Part shown: positions 7,605-15,297 of the stretch, in pieces
Position numbering within the stretch: position 1 is the stretch's first letter
Layout: the number at the start of each line of letters is the position of its first letter
Assembly (NCBI GenBank): GCA_964482405.1
Contig: CAYZXH010000024.1
Span: 1-24,439, forward strand
Direction of reading: 5' to 3'
Length of the DNA stretch: 24,439 nt
Origin: Zestomicrobium sp964482405
Lineage (GTDB): Archaea; Thermoproteota; Thermoprotei_A; Sulfolobales; NBVN01
Position numbers and translations under genes: made by a program
Notes under the pieces: model-generated
The model's input: the letters and a program-made list of their open reading frames with translations, nothing else
Databases searched by the model: none
Told to the model about the DNA's origin: nothing

Positions 7605-8129
7605 AGGATTCAAATATAGTGTGGTTAGTGTTGAGGGATTTGCTAGAGTTATTGTTACTGTCAATATCTTTTTGTCTCTAACGTGATCGTTGAAGATCTC
7701 TATAGTTACTGTGTGTCCAGGGCTTAATGCTATAGGTAGCTGGAGATTTGTTTTGGTTTTCGTGTTATCTGGTCTGGTTATTACCACGTATGATTCGTTG
7801 TTTGACGCGTTATACTTAGAGAGGATTAGCTTGGTGCCGTCCGCGAACACTATCGTAATCCCGGTTATCAGTATTGCTTGAGAATATCGGCTTGTGATAT
7901 TTATTGTTATGAGGCTATTCTCATGCGTCCACACACCGTGGACCACCCTGATTATGGACTCGCTCTCAGCTCTCTCCCTTAAAGACTCGCCCATCATTTG
8001 GGTGAGGTCCGCTAACCTATAGAGTGTTGTTAGGAGGAAAGCTATTATAGCGATGAAAATAAGTATTAATGCCGCCACCCCTACCACAGAGCTAATGCCG
8101 TGCTTAAATCTCGGATGCGAGAACCTCAA
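7593..8129 (-). CDS. Archaeal type IV pilin-like protein
   Basis: A 178-residue secreted or pilus protein with a class III signal peptide: basic MRFSHPRFKHG, then the hydrophobic ISSVVGVAALILIFIAIIAF, with likely prepilin-peptidase cleavage after G11. The rest is beta-strand-rich with several N-glycosylation sequons (NIT, NAS, NES), as expected for archaeal pilins. It is the downstream gene of a two-gene minus-strand unit and overlaps the upstream pilin gene by 26 bases. Together with the divergent pilin and secretion ATPase genes it belongs to an adhesive pilus locus. It may be a minor pilin; the family is too divergent to name. The 3' end runs 12 bases into the convergent aminotransferase gene. 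Confidence 0.75.
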   Translation of the reverse strand: MRFSHPRFKHGISSVVGVAALILIFIAIIAFLLTTLYRLADLTQMMGESLRERAESESIIRVVHGVWTHENSLITINITSRYSQAILITGITIVFADGTKLILSKYNASNNESYVVITRPDNTKTKTNLQLPIALSPGHTVTIEIFNDHVRDKKILTVTITLANPSTLTTLYLNPSTP

Positions 8130-8562
8130 CTAAACCACCACTATACGAGATCTTAACCCTAACCACACCCTGCGGCTGAGGAAGCTTACAAGCAATCTCG
8201 ACGACGTCGTAAGGTCTTAAGGATCTGAAGCCCTCGCCCGGACACCCCTCAAGCAAGACGTCGTCAACGTAAACACTGTATACCTCCACAGGATACTCAC
8301 CAACAGATACTATCACGTGCAGAACACCGTCACTACCAACGTAACTCGCCGTAACTACCATGAGTGAACGCATGCTAACACTATACTCAGTCAAGCTCTT
8401 AGAGAAGAGCGACTCACTCAAAGAAATCACGGCGTTGAAGTGAGCATAAATCAGGACGAGAGCCCCTAAAACTATGATAACCAATATCACAGCAGATACA
8501 TACTCACTAACACCAAGCCTACTCCTTGAGCGTGACACGCTCATCTCCTTAATCCGTAACAT
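8104..8562 (-). CDS. Archaeal type IV pilin-like protein
   Basis: A 152-residue pilin-like protein. The basic SRSRSRLG is followed by VSEYVSAVILVIIVLGALVL, giving a class III signal peptide with likely cleavage after the glycine at residue 17. The mature part is beta-rich and contains two cysteines (CPGEG and EIACK) that could form a disulphide. The ATG at 8562 is used here, but a TATA-like TTATTTATTA at 8577-8586 would start transcription near 8555, so the internal ATG at 8544 is a realistic alternative. It is the first gene of the minus-strand pilin pair and is divergent from the plus-strand pilin gene. Which subunit it forms (major, minor or tip) cannot be told from sequence. Confidence 0.75.
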   Translation of the reverse strand: MLRIKEMSVSRSRSRLGVSEYVSAVILVIIVLGALVLIYAHFNAVISLSESLFSKSLTEYSVSMRSLMVVTASYVGSDGVLHVIVSVGEYPVEVYSVYVDDVLLEGCPGEGFRSLRPYDVVEIACKLPQPQGVVRVKISYSGGLVEVLASEI

Positions 8563-8669
8563 AGTTACGTATGCGCTAATAAATAATGCCCGCTCCTAGT
8601 AAGAATACATAACCGCGGCGGATCTAGGCCAGGAATAGCTACTCAGGACAAGAACTTCAAAGAAACTCA

Positions 8670-8706
8670 TTGAAGGGATTTGTAGTAAGGGTTATAATCC
8701 TTTCAA
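8670..8706 (+). promoter_or_regulatory. Inverted repeat flanking the pilin promoter
   Basis: TTGAAGGGATT (8670-8680) and AATCCTTTCAA (8696-8706) form an inverted repeat with ten of eleven positions matching. The right arm overlaps the TATA-like GTTATAATC (8691-8699) of the pilin gene at 8733. A dimeric regulator bound here would block or modulate TBP binding. The arrangement is seen in the sequence; its function is inferred. Confidence 0.4.
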
Positions 8707-8732
8707 GCATAGCTATTATATGGTGTTAAAAG

Positions 8733-9167
8733 GTGAAGATACGTTCAGGTGTCTCACCAATCGTGGCTACAGTGATCCTGATACTGATAGCTACGGCTGC
8801 AGGAGTTTTACTCTGGGTTTGGGTTAGCGGATACGTGTCCAGAAACCCGACCGCTCAATCAGCGCTAGATGAGAGAATCAAAGTGGAGGCGGTGAGGGTG
8901 GAGGTGGAAACAAATAGCTCTAAAGTAACCGTGTACGTGAGGAACGTGGGTAGCGTAACAGTGAATATCAGCTCCGGGTACGTCCTCGACGTGAACGGCA
9001 ACTTAATAATGGGAGGTCCCGTCAACAGCACGCTAGTGAAACCTGGTGAGGTAGGTAGCGTCGTCATAAGCTCAGAGCAAGAATTAATTAAAGGGAATTT
9101 ATACATAGTCAAGATAGTCACGCAGAGAGGTACAGAGTCGCTGTACTCCTTCGTGGTCCCGCCTTAA
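8733..9167 (+). CDS. Archaeal type IV pilin (Pilin_N type)
   Basis: A 144-residue pilin with the textbook archaeal N-terminus: MKIRSG, cleavage after G6, then VSPIVATVILILIATAAGVL. This segment matches the Pilin_N (DUF1628-like) class III signal, and the GVSPIVA motif is characteristic. The mature domain is a short beta-sandwich-like region with NSS, NIS and NST sequons. Initiation is at GTG. It lies 102 bases upstream of the secretion ATPase gene and probably provides the main subunit of the pilus assembled by it. An archaellin is less likely, because no other fla/arl genes are present. Confidence 0.85.
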   Translation: MKIRSGVSPIVATVILILIATAAGVLLWVWVSGYVSRNPTAQSALDERIKVEAVRVEVETNSSKVTVYVRNVGSVTVNISSGYVLDVNGNLIMGGPVNSTLVKPGEVGSVVISSEQELIKGNLYIVKIVTQRGTESLYSFVVPP

Positions 9168-9221
9168 TCGCAACTAATAAACCTGCGGGATAGTCCTGAT
9201 TTAAGGAATTGTTATTGAAAG

Positions 9222-9231
9222 AAATATATAC
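9222..9231 (+). promoter_or_regulatory. TATA box for the pilus assembly operon
   Basis: AAATATATAC with predicted initiation near 9253, giving a leader of about 17 bases before the GTG start of the secretion ATPase. It implies that the ATPase and platform genes have their own promoter in addition to any read-through from the pilin gene. Confidence 0.45.
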
Positions 9232-9269
9232 TTGTGTTTTTAACTATTAAGTAGTGGTGCGTGACGTAG

Positions 9270-10856
9270 GTGGCACAACTTAGTGAGGAGTCTCTGAGGA
9301 CTAGCTACACGATCCCGTCAATAGTTGAGATCAGGGTTGACATAGCTGAAGGAATTGATAAGAAGCTCAGGTACCGTGTTCACGAGCCGGTCCTCAGCGA
9401 CAGAGGCAGAACACTCTTGAACAACTTCATCTACAAGGTTTACCGAGACTTAAACTTAATGAAGCACTTATCAACATATGGTTTTTCCCGTAAAGCTTAC
9501 GAGGTCGTGGTAAGCTTACTGAAAGATTACGTTAGGAAAGAGTTTTCTTCGAGACCGACCGTAATATTCAGGGGTTCCTCGTCAGCGAGCAGGGTTAGTG
9601 AAGCCGAGATATATAATGTGGCTTACTACATCGTCCGAGACCTCATGGGTTACGGCCCTATAGACCCGCTCGTGAGAGACCAGCAAGTGGAGGATATAAC
9701 GTGTAACGGGGTTGAGCTACCTGTTTACGTATTCCACAGGGAGTTCGAGTGGCTTGAGACTAACGTGGTTTTCCCTAATACAGAAGCTCTGGAGAGAGTG
9801 ATTAGGGTTCTCGCGGTGAGGTCGGGTCAAGAACCCTCGATAGCTAACCCCATAGTGGAAGGCGTGTTAAGACCTGAAGGCTACAGAGTCCACATAGTCT
9901 TAGACACCGTGTCTGGGAGGGGGCACTCATTCTCTATAAGGAGGTTTAGGGAAACCCCCTTCACCGTGGTCGAGTTGTTGAGGAGGGGTGTTCTAGACCC
10001 CGGCCTAGCAGCACTACTCTGGATGGTTGTTGAGAACAAGCAGGGGATAGTTATCTACGGACCTACAGGATCCGGCAAGACGACGTTACTCAACGCTCTA
10101 GCCATGTTCTTGCCGCCGGAAACTAAGATAGTGAGTGTTGAGGACACCCCGGAAATCTTCCTACCCTTCCACGACAACTGGGACTCCATGAGTACTAGAC
10201 TGAGTAACGACCCGAAAGTCCAGAACGTCACACTCCAAATGCAGATTGAGTCTGCTATGAGGCAGAGGCCTGACGTCCTGATATTGGGTGAGATAAGGTC
10301 GAGGGAAGCCTACGCGTTCTTCCAGGGGGTCTCCACAGGTCACGGAGGCCTCACCACAGTCCACGCAGAAAATATCGAGGCTTTAATAAGGAGGCTCACG
10401 TCACCGCCTATGAACGTCCCCAAATCAAGTATAGCGACCGCTAAACTCTACATTAACATACTCAGGATCCCGACACCGAGCGGCGTGGTTAGGAAGGTCA
10501 CTTACGTCTATGAAGTCGAGGAATACGACGCGGTGAAGGACTTGATACACTTTAAGCTAATCTCTAAGTGGGCTAAGGACGAGGATGTATGGTATCTTGA
10601 CTTAAGAAGTAGCAACGTACTGAAATCGATATCTGAGTTAATCCTCACGAGATATGAGGATCTGCTCACGGATCTAGCCATGAGAGCTACTACCTTAAGC
10701 TATGCCGCAAACAAGAACGTCGACATATTCGAGTTCCACTCACTCTTAAGGCGTTACAGGAGAGACCCTATAAGAACGTTTAACGAAGCTAAGGAATTCT
10801 TAGGAGATTCATATAAGTTGGTGATTCGCGAACTTGAAGAGAGAAAAAGTCTCTAA
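9270..10856 (+). CDS. Type II/IV secretion (pilus assembly) ATPase, TadA/ArlI-like
   Basis: A 528-residue hexameric motor ATPase that powers pilin insertion. Visible motifs in order are Walker A GPTGSGKTT (264-272), the Asp box VSVEDTPE (288-295), Walker B VLILGEIR (336-343) and the His box GHGGLTTVHAE (357-367). The N-terminal half (about 110-230) carries the expected N-domain with GYGPIDPL (127-134). All catalytic residues are intact. The last 23 bases overlap the first platform gene, so the two are translationally coupled. The length and absence of archaellum genes nearby fit an archaeal adhesive pilus rather than the archaellum. The GTG start overlaps a GTAGGTG stretch, so a slightly different start is possible. 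Confidence 0.92.
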   Translation: MAQLSEESLRTSYTIPSIVEIRVDIAEGIDKKLRYRVHEPVLSDRGRTLLNNFIYKVYRDLNLMKHLSTYGFSRKAYEVVVSLLKDYVRKEFSSRPTVIFRGSSSASRVSEAEIYNVAYYIVRDLMGYGPIDPLVRDQQVEDITCNGVELPVYVFHREFEWLETNVVFPNTEALERVIRVLAVRSGQEPSIANPIVEGVLRPEGYRVHIVLDTVSGRGHSFSIRRFRETPFTVVELLRRGVLDPGLAALLWMVVENKQGIVIYGPTGSGKTTLLNALAMFLPPETKIVSVEDTPEIFLPFHDNWDSMSTRLSNDPKVQNVTLQMQIESAMRQRPDVLILGEIRSREAYAFFQGVSTGHGGLTTVHAENIEALIRRLTSPPMNVPKSSIATAKLYINILRIPTPSGVVRKVTYVYEVEEYDAVKDLIHFKLISKWAKDEDVWYLDLRSSNVLKSISELILTRYEDLLTDLAMRATTLSYAANKNVDIFEFHSLLRRYRRDPIRTFNEAKEFLGDSYKLVIRELEERKSL

Positions 10857-11697
10857 CTACTTGCACGCACTACCTAAACTACTCACAGACCCGCTCACCA
10901 CCCTATACTATAAGTACTCGAGGCTAGAAGACTACGTCCTGGGTGCGGGGGTAAGCAGTCTCGAAGAATATGCCGCGACCTCCGCAAAGCTCACCCTAAT
11001 CACCGTGTTAACTACCTTCATCTTAGCGAGTACTTTCTACTCAGTACCCCACGGCCTCGCAATCTCCTTAGGCGTTGTCTTTCCACTATGTTACGCGGCC
11101 TCATTAAGCCACGTAATCCTCAAGTACAGGAGTAGAGGCACGGTCATGGAGGCTAAGTTCCCCCTACTCGCGTCCCTCATGTCTTTAGTAATCACGTCCG
11201 AGAAAGACATATCGAAGGTTTTCGATGTTCTAAGCCGTAGTTACAGGGAGGTTTTGAAGGACTTCCGTGTAGAGCTGGAGATGATAACCTCGCTGATTAA
11301 GCTGAATTACCCGGTCAACGAGGCGCTCGCAAGAGTCGCTAGGATAACCCCCTCACCAACCTTCAGAGAGGTTTTGCTGAGTCTCTCAGCTTCGGTGATG
11401 ATAGGCGCTGAGCCTCTGGAGATAATGAATACGGTCACCAGCAAGTACTTAGAGAAGTACTCACTTAAGGTGGAGAAGGTAGTTAATGAGTTAAGTGTTA
11501 TGCTCGAGATATACCTAGCGATTGCGCTCTTAACCCCGGTCATTATAGGATCGTTGGGCGCGTTGCTCGTCTTAAACCCTGTGGGAGGCATATCCTTCGA
11601 GCTAGTTGTCTTCGTGCTCTCATACTTGGTGGTGCCGGCTTCTTCTCTAGCTTCGATGGTCTTAATAGACGCTATGATCTCTAAGGTGATGATATGA
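10834..11697 (+). CDS. Pilus platform membrane protein, T2SF domain (first half, TadB/TadC-like)
   Basis: A 287-residue membrane protein with hydrophobic pairs at about 48-95 and 225-285, bracketing a cytoplasmic helical T2SF domain (about 105-220). The T2SF-like pattern KFPLLASLMSLVITSEKDIS, followed by a second cytoplasmic block ending in EKVVNELSVMLEIYLA, is characteristic of the PilC/ArlJ/TadC family, which recruits the ATPase and moves pilin out of the membrane. Archaeal homologues are usually single proteins of about 500 residues with two T2SF domains; here the function seems split between this protein and the next. The TTG start lies inside the ATPase gene, and the stop overlaps the following ATG (ATGA). 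Confidence 0.85.
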   Translation: MKREKVSNYLHALPKLLTDPLTTLYYKYSRLEDYVLGAGVSSLEEYAATSAKLTLITVLTTFILASTFYSVPHGLAISLGVVFPLCYAASLSHVILKYRSRGTVMEAKFPLLASLMSLVITSEKDISKVFDVLSRSYREVLKDFRVELEMITSLIKLNYPVNEALARVARITPSPTFREVLLSLSASVMIGAEPLEIMNTVTSKYLEKYSLKVEKVVNELSVMLEIYLAIALLTPVIIGSLGALLVLNPVGGISFELVVFVLSYLVVPASSLASMVLIDAMISKVMI

Positions 11698-12587
11698 GCT
11701 ACCTGAGGAGAGTCATCACGGTCTCCGCAACCCTTATAACATTCACGGTCTTACTACCCTTAGTAACCCTAGCTTTCTTAAGATCCTTCAACGTAGTGCT
11801 AGACCAGGAGATCGGGGTAAGCCTCTTAGTCTTCGACACGATCCCGCTAATCATGTTAGTAGGTAACACGACGTACCTACTCACGGGCTTCATCATCAGC
11901 GGCTTAAGCCTCTCAACATACTTATGGCTTAACCCGAGGTTAAGGAGGATGGAGAAGATCAAGAATCAGTTAGGGGATTTAGTGAGTGTTTTCATGTCTC
12001 ACGTAATGGCGGGAGTCTCAATCATCGACTCACTTAAGAAGACTGCCGAGTTTGTGGGTCCGCCGACTTCCGAATACCTCGAGACCTACGCGTATCTTAT
12101 ATCCATGGGTGAAGACCCTCTGAAAGCCGAGGCTATAATAGCTCGTGAACTACCTAAGGAGATCAGGCTAGTCTTTACCTCGATCTCGCAAGCCATGAAG
12201 TCCGGCGGCAGATACCTGGAGGTATTGAGTCAGAGTGAGAAGTACTTAAGGCAGCTAATCAAGCTAACCGAACTTAGGAAGAGCAGACTGTCTGAGTATA
12301 AGCTAGTTTTAATCCTCTCAGTGATCGCTTACACATTCTCAGCGATAGTGACTCTAAAACTAGTCACTTCCTTAGGAGCGAACATCAAGGGTGTCCCAAT
12401 CCCGGCAAGCCAAGTAAGCATCAACACTCTTAAGTCAGCATACTACGTCTCATCACTCATCTTAACAGGAATTACCTCGATCATAATGAGTAAAGCGATT
12501 GAAGGATATGCCGTTAAATCACTGAAGTACATATCCATACTCGTGTTAGTGGTGACAGCTATGTTCGTCGGGTCCGAACTAATATAA
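11694..12587 (+). CDS. Pilus platform membrane protein, T2SF domain (second half, TadC-like)
   Basis: A 297-residue membrane protein with hydrophobic segments at about 8-30, 45-75, 205-225, 250-270 and 278-295. Its cytoplasmic domain carries the T2SF pattern QLGDLVSVFMSHVMAGVSII (about 92-111) and an ISQAMKSGGRYLEVL segment. It overlaps the preceding gene by four bases (ATGA), so both are made together and likely form a heteromeric platform, as TadB and TadC do in bacterial Tad pili. It is the last gene of the pilus operon. No prepilin peptidase gene lies in the window, so processing must be supplied elsewhere. Confidence 0.85.
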   Translation: MSYLRRVITVSATLITFTVLLPLVTLAFLRSFNVVLDQEIGVSLLVFDTIPLIMLVGNTTYLLTGFIISGLSLSTYLWLNPRLRRMEKIKNQLGDLVSVFMSHVMAGVSIIDSLKKTAEFVGPPTSEYLETYAYLISMGEDPLKAEAIIARELPKEIRLVFTSISQAMKSGGRYLEVLSQSEKYLRQLIKLTELRKSRLSEYKLVLILSVIAYTFSAIVTLKLVTSLGANIKGVPIPASQVSINTLKSAYYVSSLILTGITSIIMSKAIEGYAVKSLKYISILVLVVTAMFVGSELI

Positions 12588-12658
12588 GGCTAGGTAAGAA
12601 CACCACGAAGAAACAAGCTACTAAACAATGATAACAAGCAGCATCAGAAACCGGGGAT

Positions 12659-13009
12659 TCATAAGTCTACGTTGAGGGATCTTAACATCTCCTTGAACCC
12701 TTCAGGGTTCTTCATAGCTAGTGTAAGAGCCTTGTCTACTAAGTCCAGCCTCCCAAGCTTTATCAGCATAGGCTTAATCAAGAGGTAACTCATTATGAGT
12801 GTGACGGTGTCTTCATTATTGTATAAACTAAGTAGGGTTTCATAAACCTTCTTAGAATCGTTCAGAAATAAAGCCACCATATCGGTGCCGAACCTAGCGA
12901 TGAAGACTTTATTCAGTATGTTTAAGAGACCAGGCATAACCCTCAAGGAGTAGGACCGCACGTAAGAAATTAGCTCATCCTTATCTACTCTTGAAGATCT
13001 CGCGATCAT
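12659..13009 (-). CDS. Hypothetical helical protein, paralogue of the 73-residue protein at 14953
   Basis: A 116-residue, predicted all-helical soluble protein that I do not recognise. The stretch RVMPGLLNILN (about 23-33), followed by GTDMVALFLNDSKK and a helix ending NNEDT, matches residues of the shorter protein encoded at 14953-15174 (RVAPGLLPVLN, GKDLETIVLES, QNEE), so the two are likely paralogues. The ATG has AGGAGTGAG about ten bases upstream. It converges with the pilus operon and lies downstream of, but about 150 bases apart from, the PTPS-family gene on the same strand. No catalytic motif, signal peptide or membrane span is visible. A role as a small protein-interaction module is only a guess. 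Confidence 0.65.
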   Translation of the reverse strand: MIARSSRVDKDELISYVRSYSLRVMPGLLNILNKVFIARFGTDMVALFLNDSKKVYETLLSLYNNEDTVTLIMSYLLIKPMLIKLGRLDLVDKALTLAMKNPEGFKEMLRSLNVDL

Positions 13010-13157
13010 TGAAATCTCACTCCTAAATATTATGATCGTAGGCTAAAATAATTGTAAGACCTGAAATAAATGTAAGTTTTAACATGTTCATATAAACCCT
13101 CCATATAGGAAAACCCTCAAAATATTCATCAAATAATTGAAATCTCCGACACATAAT

Positions 13158-13577
13158 TCAACACCGTATGACAGCCTTATTACCAACACCTTCCACGACA
13201 CTAACGAGGATTCTTAAACCTCCCTCACCGTATGTTTTCCTTAACTCACCACATACGTAGTCGCCTAAGCACTCAGCAGTGATCATGCCGCAATCAAAGA
13301 CCTTCCGCCTATACTTGAACGGTGCTTCAATACGTATTCTTTCAGCATCTCCGGCGGGGATGAGGAAAGTGTAGTTCAGGTCCCCAACAAGTTTCTCAAC
13401 AAGCTTCCTTAACTCAATGAAGTCAACGACCCATGAACCACTTAAGTAACCCTCAACACAAACCTCAACACTAAAGGTGTGTCCATGTAACAACAACTCA
13501 CCCTCAACTAAGCTGTAGTGAGCAGCGTCAAAACTAATCCCGGAAACACAATCCCTAACCAACCTACTCGAAACCAC
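13158..13577 (-). CDS. 6-pyruvoyltetrahydropterin synthase/QueD family protein
   Basis: A 139-residue T-fold enzyme of the COG0720 family, which converts 7,8-dihydroneopterin triphosphate to pterin or deazapurine precursors. Zinc ligands are H20 in FDAAHYS and H31/H33 in LHGHTF; the downstream DFIELRKLVE, the NYTFL stretch and ITAECLGDYV match the family. The catalytic cysteine normally found in CxxxHGH of QueD is absent; the position reads E27 in ExxxHGH. That resembles the Glu-using PTPS variants, although the spacing differs from the ExxxxHGH described for PTPS-III. It overlaps the preceding regulator gene by 14 bases, so they are co-expressed. Possible products are 6-carboxytetrahydropterin for archaeosine synthesis or another pterin; the substitution leaves this open. 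Confidence 0.85.
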   Translation of the reverse strand: MVSSRLVRDCVSGISFDAAHYSLVEGELLLHGHTFSVEVCVEGYLSGSWVVDFIELRKLVEKLVGDLNYTFLIPAGDAERIRIEAPFKYRRKVFDCGMITAECLGDYVCGELRKTYGEGGLRILVSVVEGVGNKAVIRC

Positions 13578-14646
13578 TGAAAATCCTCCTCAACTCATTA
13601 ATATTCCAAGACATCTTAGGAACATACTCCTCCCAACGCTTATAAGGCAAAGTATATCGTTTACTAAACTCTATATTAGAGAGCCACATCATATCCCTAG
13701 AAACCTCAAAACCATACTCAGCACCAACCTTCTCAAGAAACTCGGTGACAAACCTGACCATAGAGAAAGGAATAATGAATTGAGCCATACCTAGACCGGA
13801 GTCGTTCCTGTAAGCGCAAGAAATCACCGTAGGGTGAGTCACTAAAGCCTCACAAAGCTTCCTAACAACGCTAGCATCCTCAGATTTAATTAACACTAGT
13901 AATGAAGTGCCTAAGGCCTCAGGATATAACGGTAGACTCATCAACCTAATACCCTTAATTAAGTAAGGCACATGTAGATTCGCGTGTCTCCTAAGCTTAC
14001 CTAAGGAAATACCCAAGGCTCTAGCTATCTCAGCTTGCTTAACGAAAGCGTTCTTCTCCAACTCCTTTATGATACCCAAGTCTATAGCGTCAAAAACCAC
14101 TCTCTTTCTCTCACCTACATACGGCTCCTTACCTAGACTACCGAACACCTCCTCAATAGTTTTCCTCAACTTGTTAAATGATTCCTTGCTAAACCCTTTC
14201 TCAGAAGAAAATACCGAATCTATTCCGTAAGTTGTGAACGAGGTTTTATTCCTTAACCTCTCGTGAAGCTCTACAACAACTGTCTCACCACCTATTCTTA
14301 AAGGTTGGGATAACTCCTGAGTGCTGGCAGGCATGTAGAGTGAGTAGAAGTGTTTATTTGGGAAAACATAAGCTATCGCTTTAACGAACCTCATGAACTT
14401 AGCTGCAGATTCCTCTAAGAGAAGGTTTTTATTAGTTATTATTACTATTAACTTTAGACCTAGCTCGCTCAACGAGTAATCAACTGAGAACCTAAAGTAT
14501 TTCCCTTTTAATAGGACGTTTATTCTGTAGAGTACTGATCTAACATCCTCGCCTAAAATCTTGGCTAGTTCTTTAACTATCTGATACTTACCGACTGTCC
14601 TTATTTTATACAGTGTTTCAAGGAATTCAGGTTCTATTAGCTTCAT
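13564..14646 (-). CDS. Double winged-helix transcriptional regulator (Lrp-like duplication)
   Basis: A 360-residue protein built as two similar halves. Each half starts with a winged helix-turn-helix: residues about 10-50 (TVGKYQIVKELAKILGEDVR) and about 185-235 (DLGIIKELEKNAF, KQAEIARALGIS). Each is followed by an alpha/beta region resembling a RAM ligand-binding domain (about 60-130 and 240-320). This is the layout expected of a tandem Lrp/AsnC-like regulator that forms its pseudo-dimer within one chain. It is the first gene of a minus-strand unit, overlaps the PTPS-family gene by 14 bases, and may control it in response to a pterin or related metabolite (inference). Divergent from it across about 140 bases is a tiny unknown gene. 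The target and ligand are unknown. Confidence 0.75.
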   Translation of the reverse strand: MKLIEPEFLETLYKIRTVGKYQIVKELAKILGEDVRSVLYRINVLLKGKYFRFSVDYSLSELGLKLIVIITNKNLLLEESAAKFMRFVKAIAYVFPNKHFYSLYMPASTQELSQPLRIGGETVVVELHERLRNKTSFTTYGIDSVFSSEKGFSKESFNKLRKTIEEVFGSLGKEPYVGERKRVVFDAIDLGIIKELEKNAFVKQAEIARALGISLGKLRRHANLHVPYLIKGIRLMSLPLYPEALGTSLLVLIKSEDASVVRKLCEALVTHPTVISCAYRNDSGLGMAQFIIPFSMVRFVTEFLEKVGAEYGFEVSRDMMWLSNIEFSKRYTLPYKRWEEYVPKMSWNINELRRIFSGFE

Positions 14647-14720
14647 GAATCTCCCTTACTCACTCCTACACTACATCTAATATTGGGTTTTCTAATAAGA
14701 TATTTGGGTAATAAAATCAA

Positions 14721-14730
14721 TTTGTATAAT
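14721..14730 (+). promoter_or_regulatory. TATA-like element for the 52-residue protein gene
   Basis: TTTGTATAAT, with initiation expected near 14752. That lies upstream of GGTGAG (14771-14776) and supports the internal ATG at 14784 as the real start. Confidence 0.35.
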
Positions 14731-14783
14731 TCGCAGTAAAGTTGATATCTTACTTAATGTTAACTTACTTGGTGAGTAATCGT

Positions 14784-14942
14784 ATGAAGCCTGAAGTAGC
14801 TGTTAAGTTGGTTGATGTTCTTGAGACTCTGAACAAGAATAAGAAGTTGCTGGTTGTAGCTGCGGCATTGACTGTGGCTCTAGCCAAGGTAGACTTCGGT
14901 ATACTTGGTGACGAGAACCCGGATGATTGGTCTCTTCTGTAG
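14784..14942 (+). CDS. Small hypothetical protein, 52 residues
   Basis: A short protein starting MKPEVAVKLVDVLETLNKNK, with a hydrophobic stretch (LLVVAAALTVALAKV, about 21-35) and an acidic end (GDENPDDWSLL). The start is set by GGTGAG at 14771-14776, seven bases before ATG 14784; an in-frame ATG at 14742 lies upstream of that site and before the expected transcript start. I do not recognise the family. The hydrophobic segment is too short and alanine-rich for a confident membrane span, and may be an amphipathic or buried helix. It sits between the double-HTH regulator gene and a 73-residue unknown gene encoded convergently, in a cluster of small unknown proteins. Confidence 0.6.
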   Translation: MKPEVAVKLVDVLETLNKNKKLLVVAAALTVALAKVDFGILGDENPDDWSLL

Positions 14943-14952
14943 GGGTTTTAAG

Positions 14953-15174
14953 TTAGTTTTTGATTTTATTTATTAATAATTTTGGTATTTCCTCGTTCTG
15001 GAAAATCTTGAATAAGAGTGATGTTATTACTTCTTCCGCGGTCCCGTTATTTGATTCTAAGACTATTGTTTCTAGGTCTTTGCCGTAGGTCATCCTAGAC
15101 ATTAGGTTGAGTACTGGTAGTAGTCCTGGAGCTACTCTCCTTAGCTCTCTTAAGTTTATTTTATGACCTACCAC
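14953..15174 (-). CDS. Hypothetical helical protein, 73 residues
   Basis: A small helical protein starting at GTG with GGGGATGAG just upstream. Its RVAPGLLPVLN, YGKDLETIVLES and KIFQNEE segments correspond to segments of the 116-residue protein at 12659-13009, so the two look like members of one small paralogous family, this one lacking the C-terminal third. It converges with the 52-residue protein gene, with ten bases between stops. There is no catalytic motif, signal or membrane span. I do not recognise the family, and it may be restricted to close relatives. Confidence 0.6.
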   Translation of the reverse strand: MVGHKINLRELRRVAPGLLPVLNLMSRMTYGKDLETIVLESNNGTAEEVITSLLFKIFQNEEIPKLLINKIKN

Positions 15175-15297
15175 TATCTCATCCCCAAATATAGTCTTGT
15201 TTTTTGTTCTATTGTAGATTGCTGTAAATGAGTTTACTTAGTGGTTTGTAGTAAGGTTTATAAAGGTTGTTATGTGTTGGTTTTTGTATAACGTCGA

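Noticed and set aside
9168..9269. Additional pilin or leader gene in the gap before the secretion ATPase
   Set aside because: No open frame with a hydrophobic signal; only a TATA element and short leader are visible.
12588..12658. A C/D-box sRNA in the spacer between convergent genes (ATGATAACA and a CAGCATCAGA segment)
   Set aside because: No proper RTGATGA/CTGA pair with guide spacing is present.
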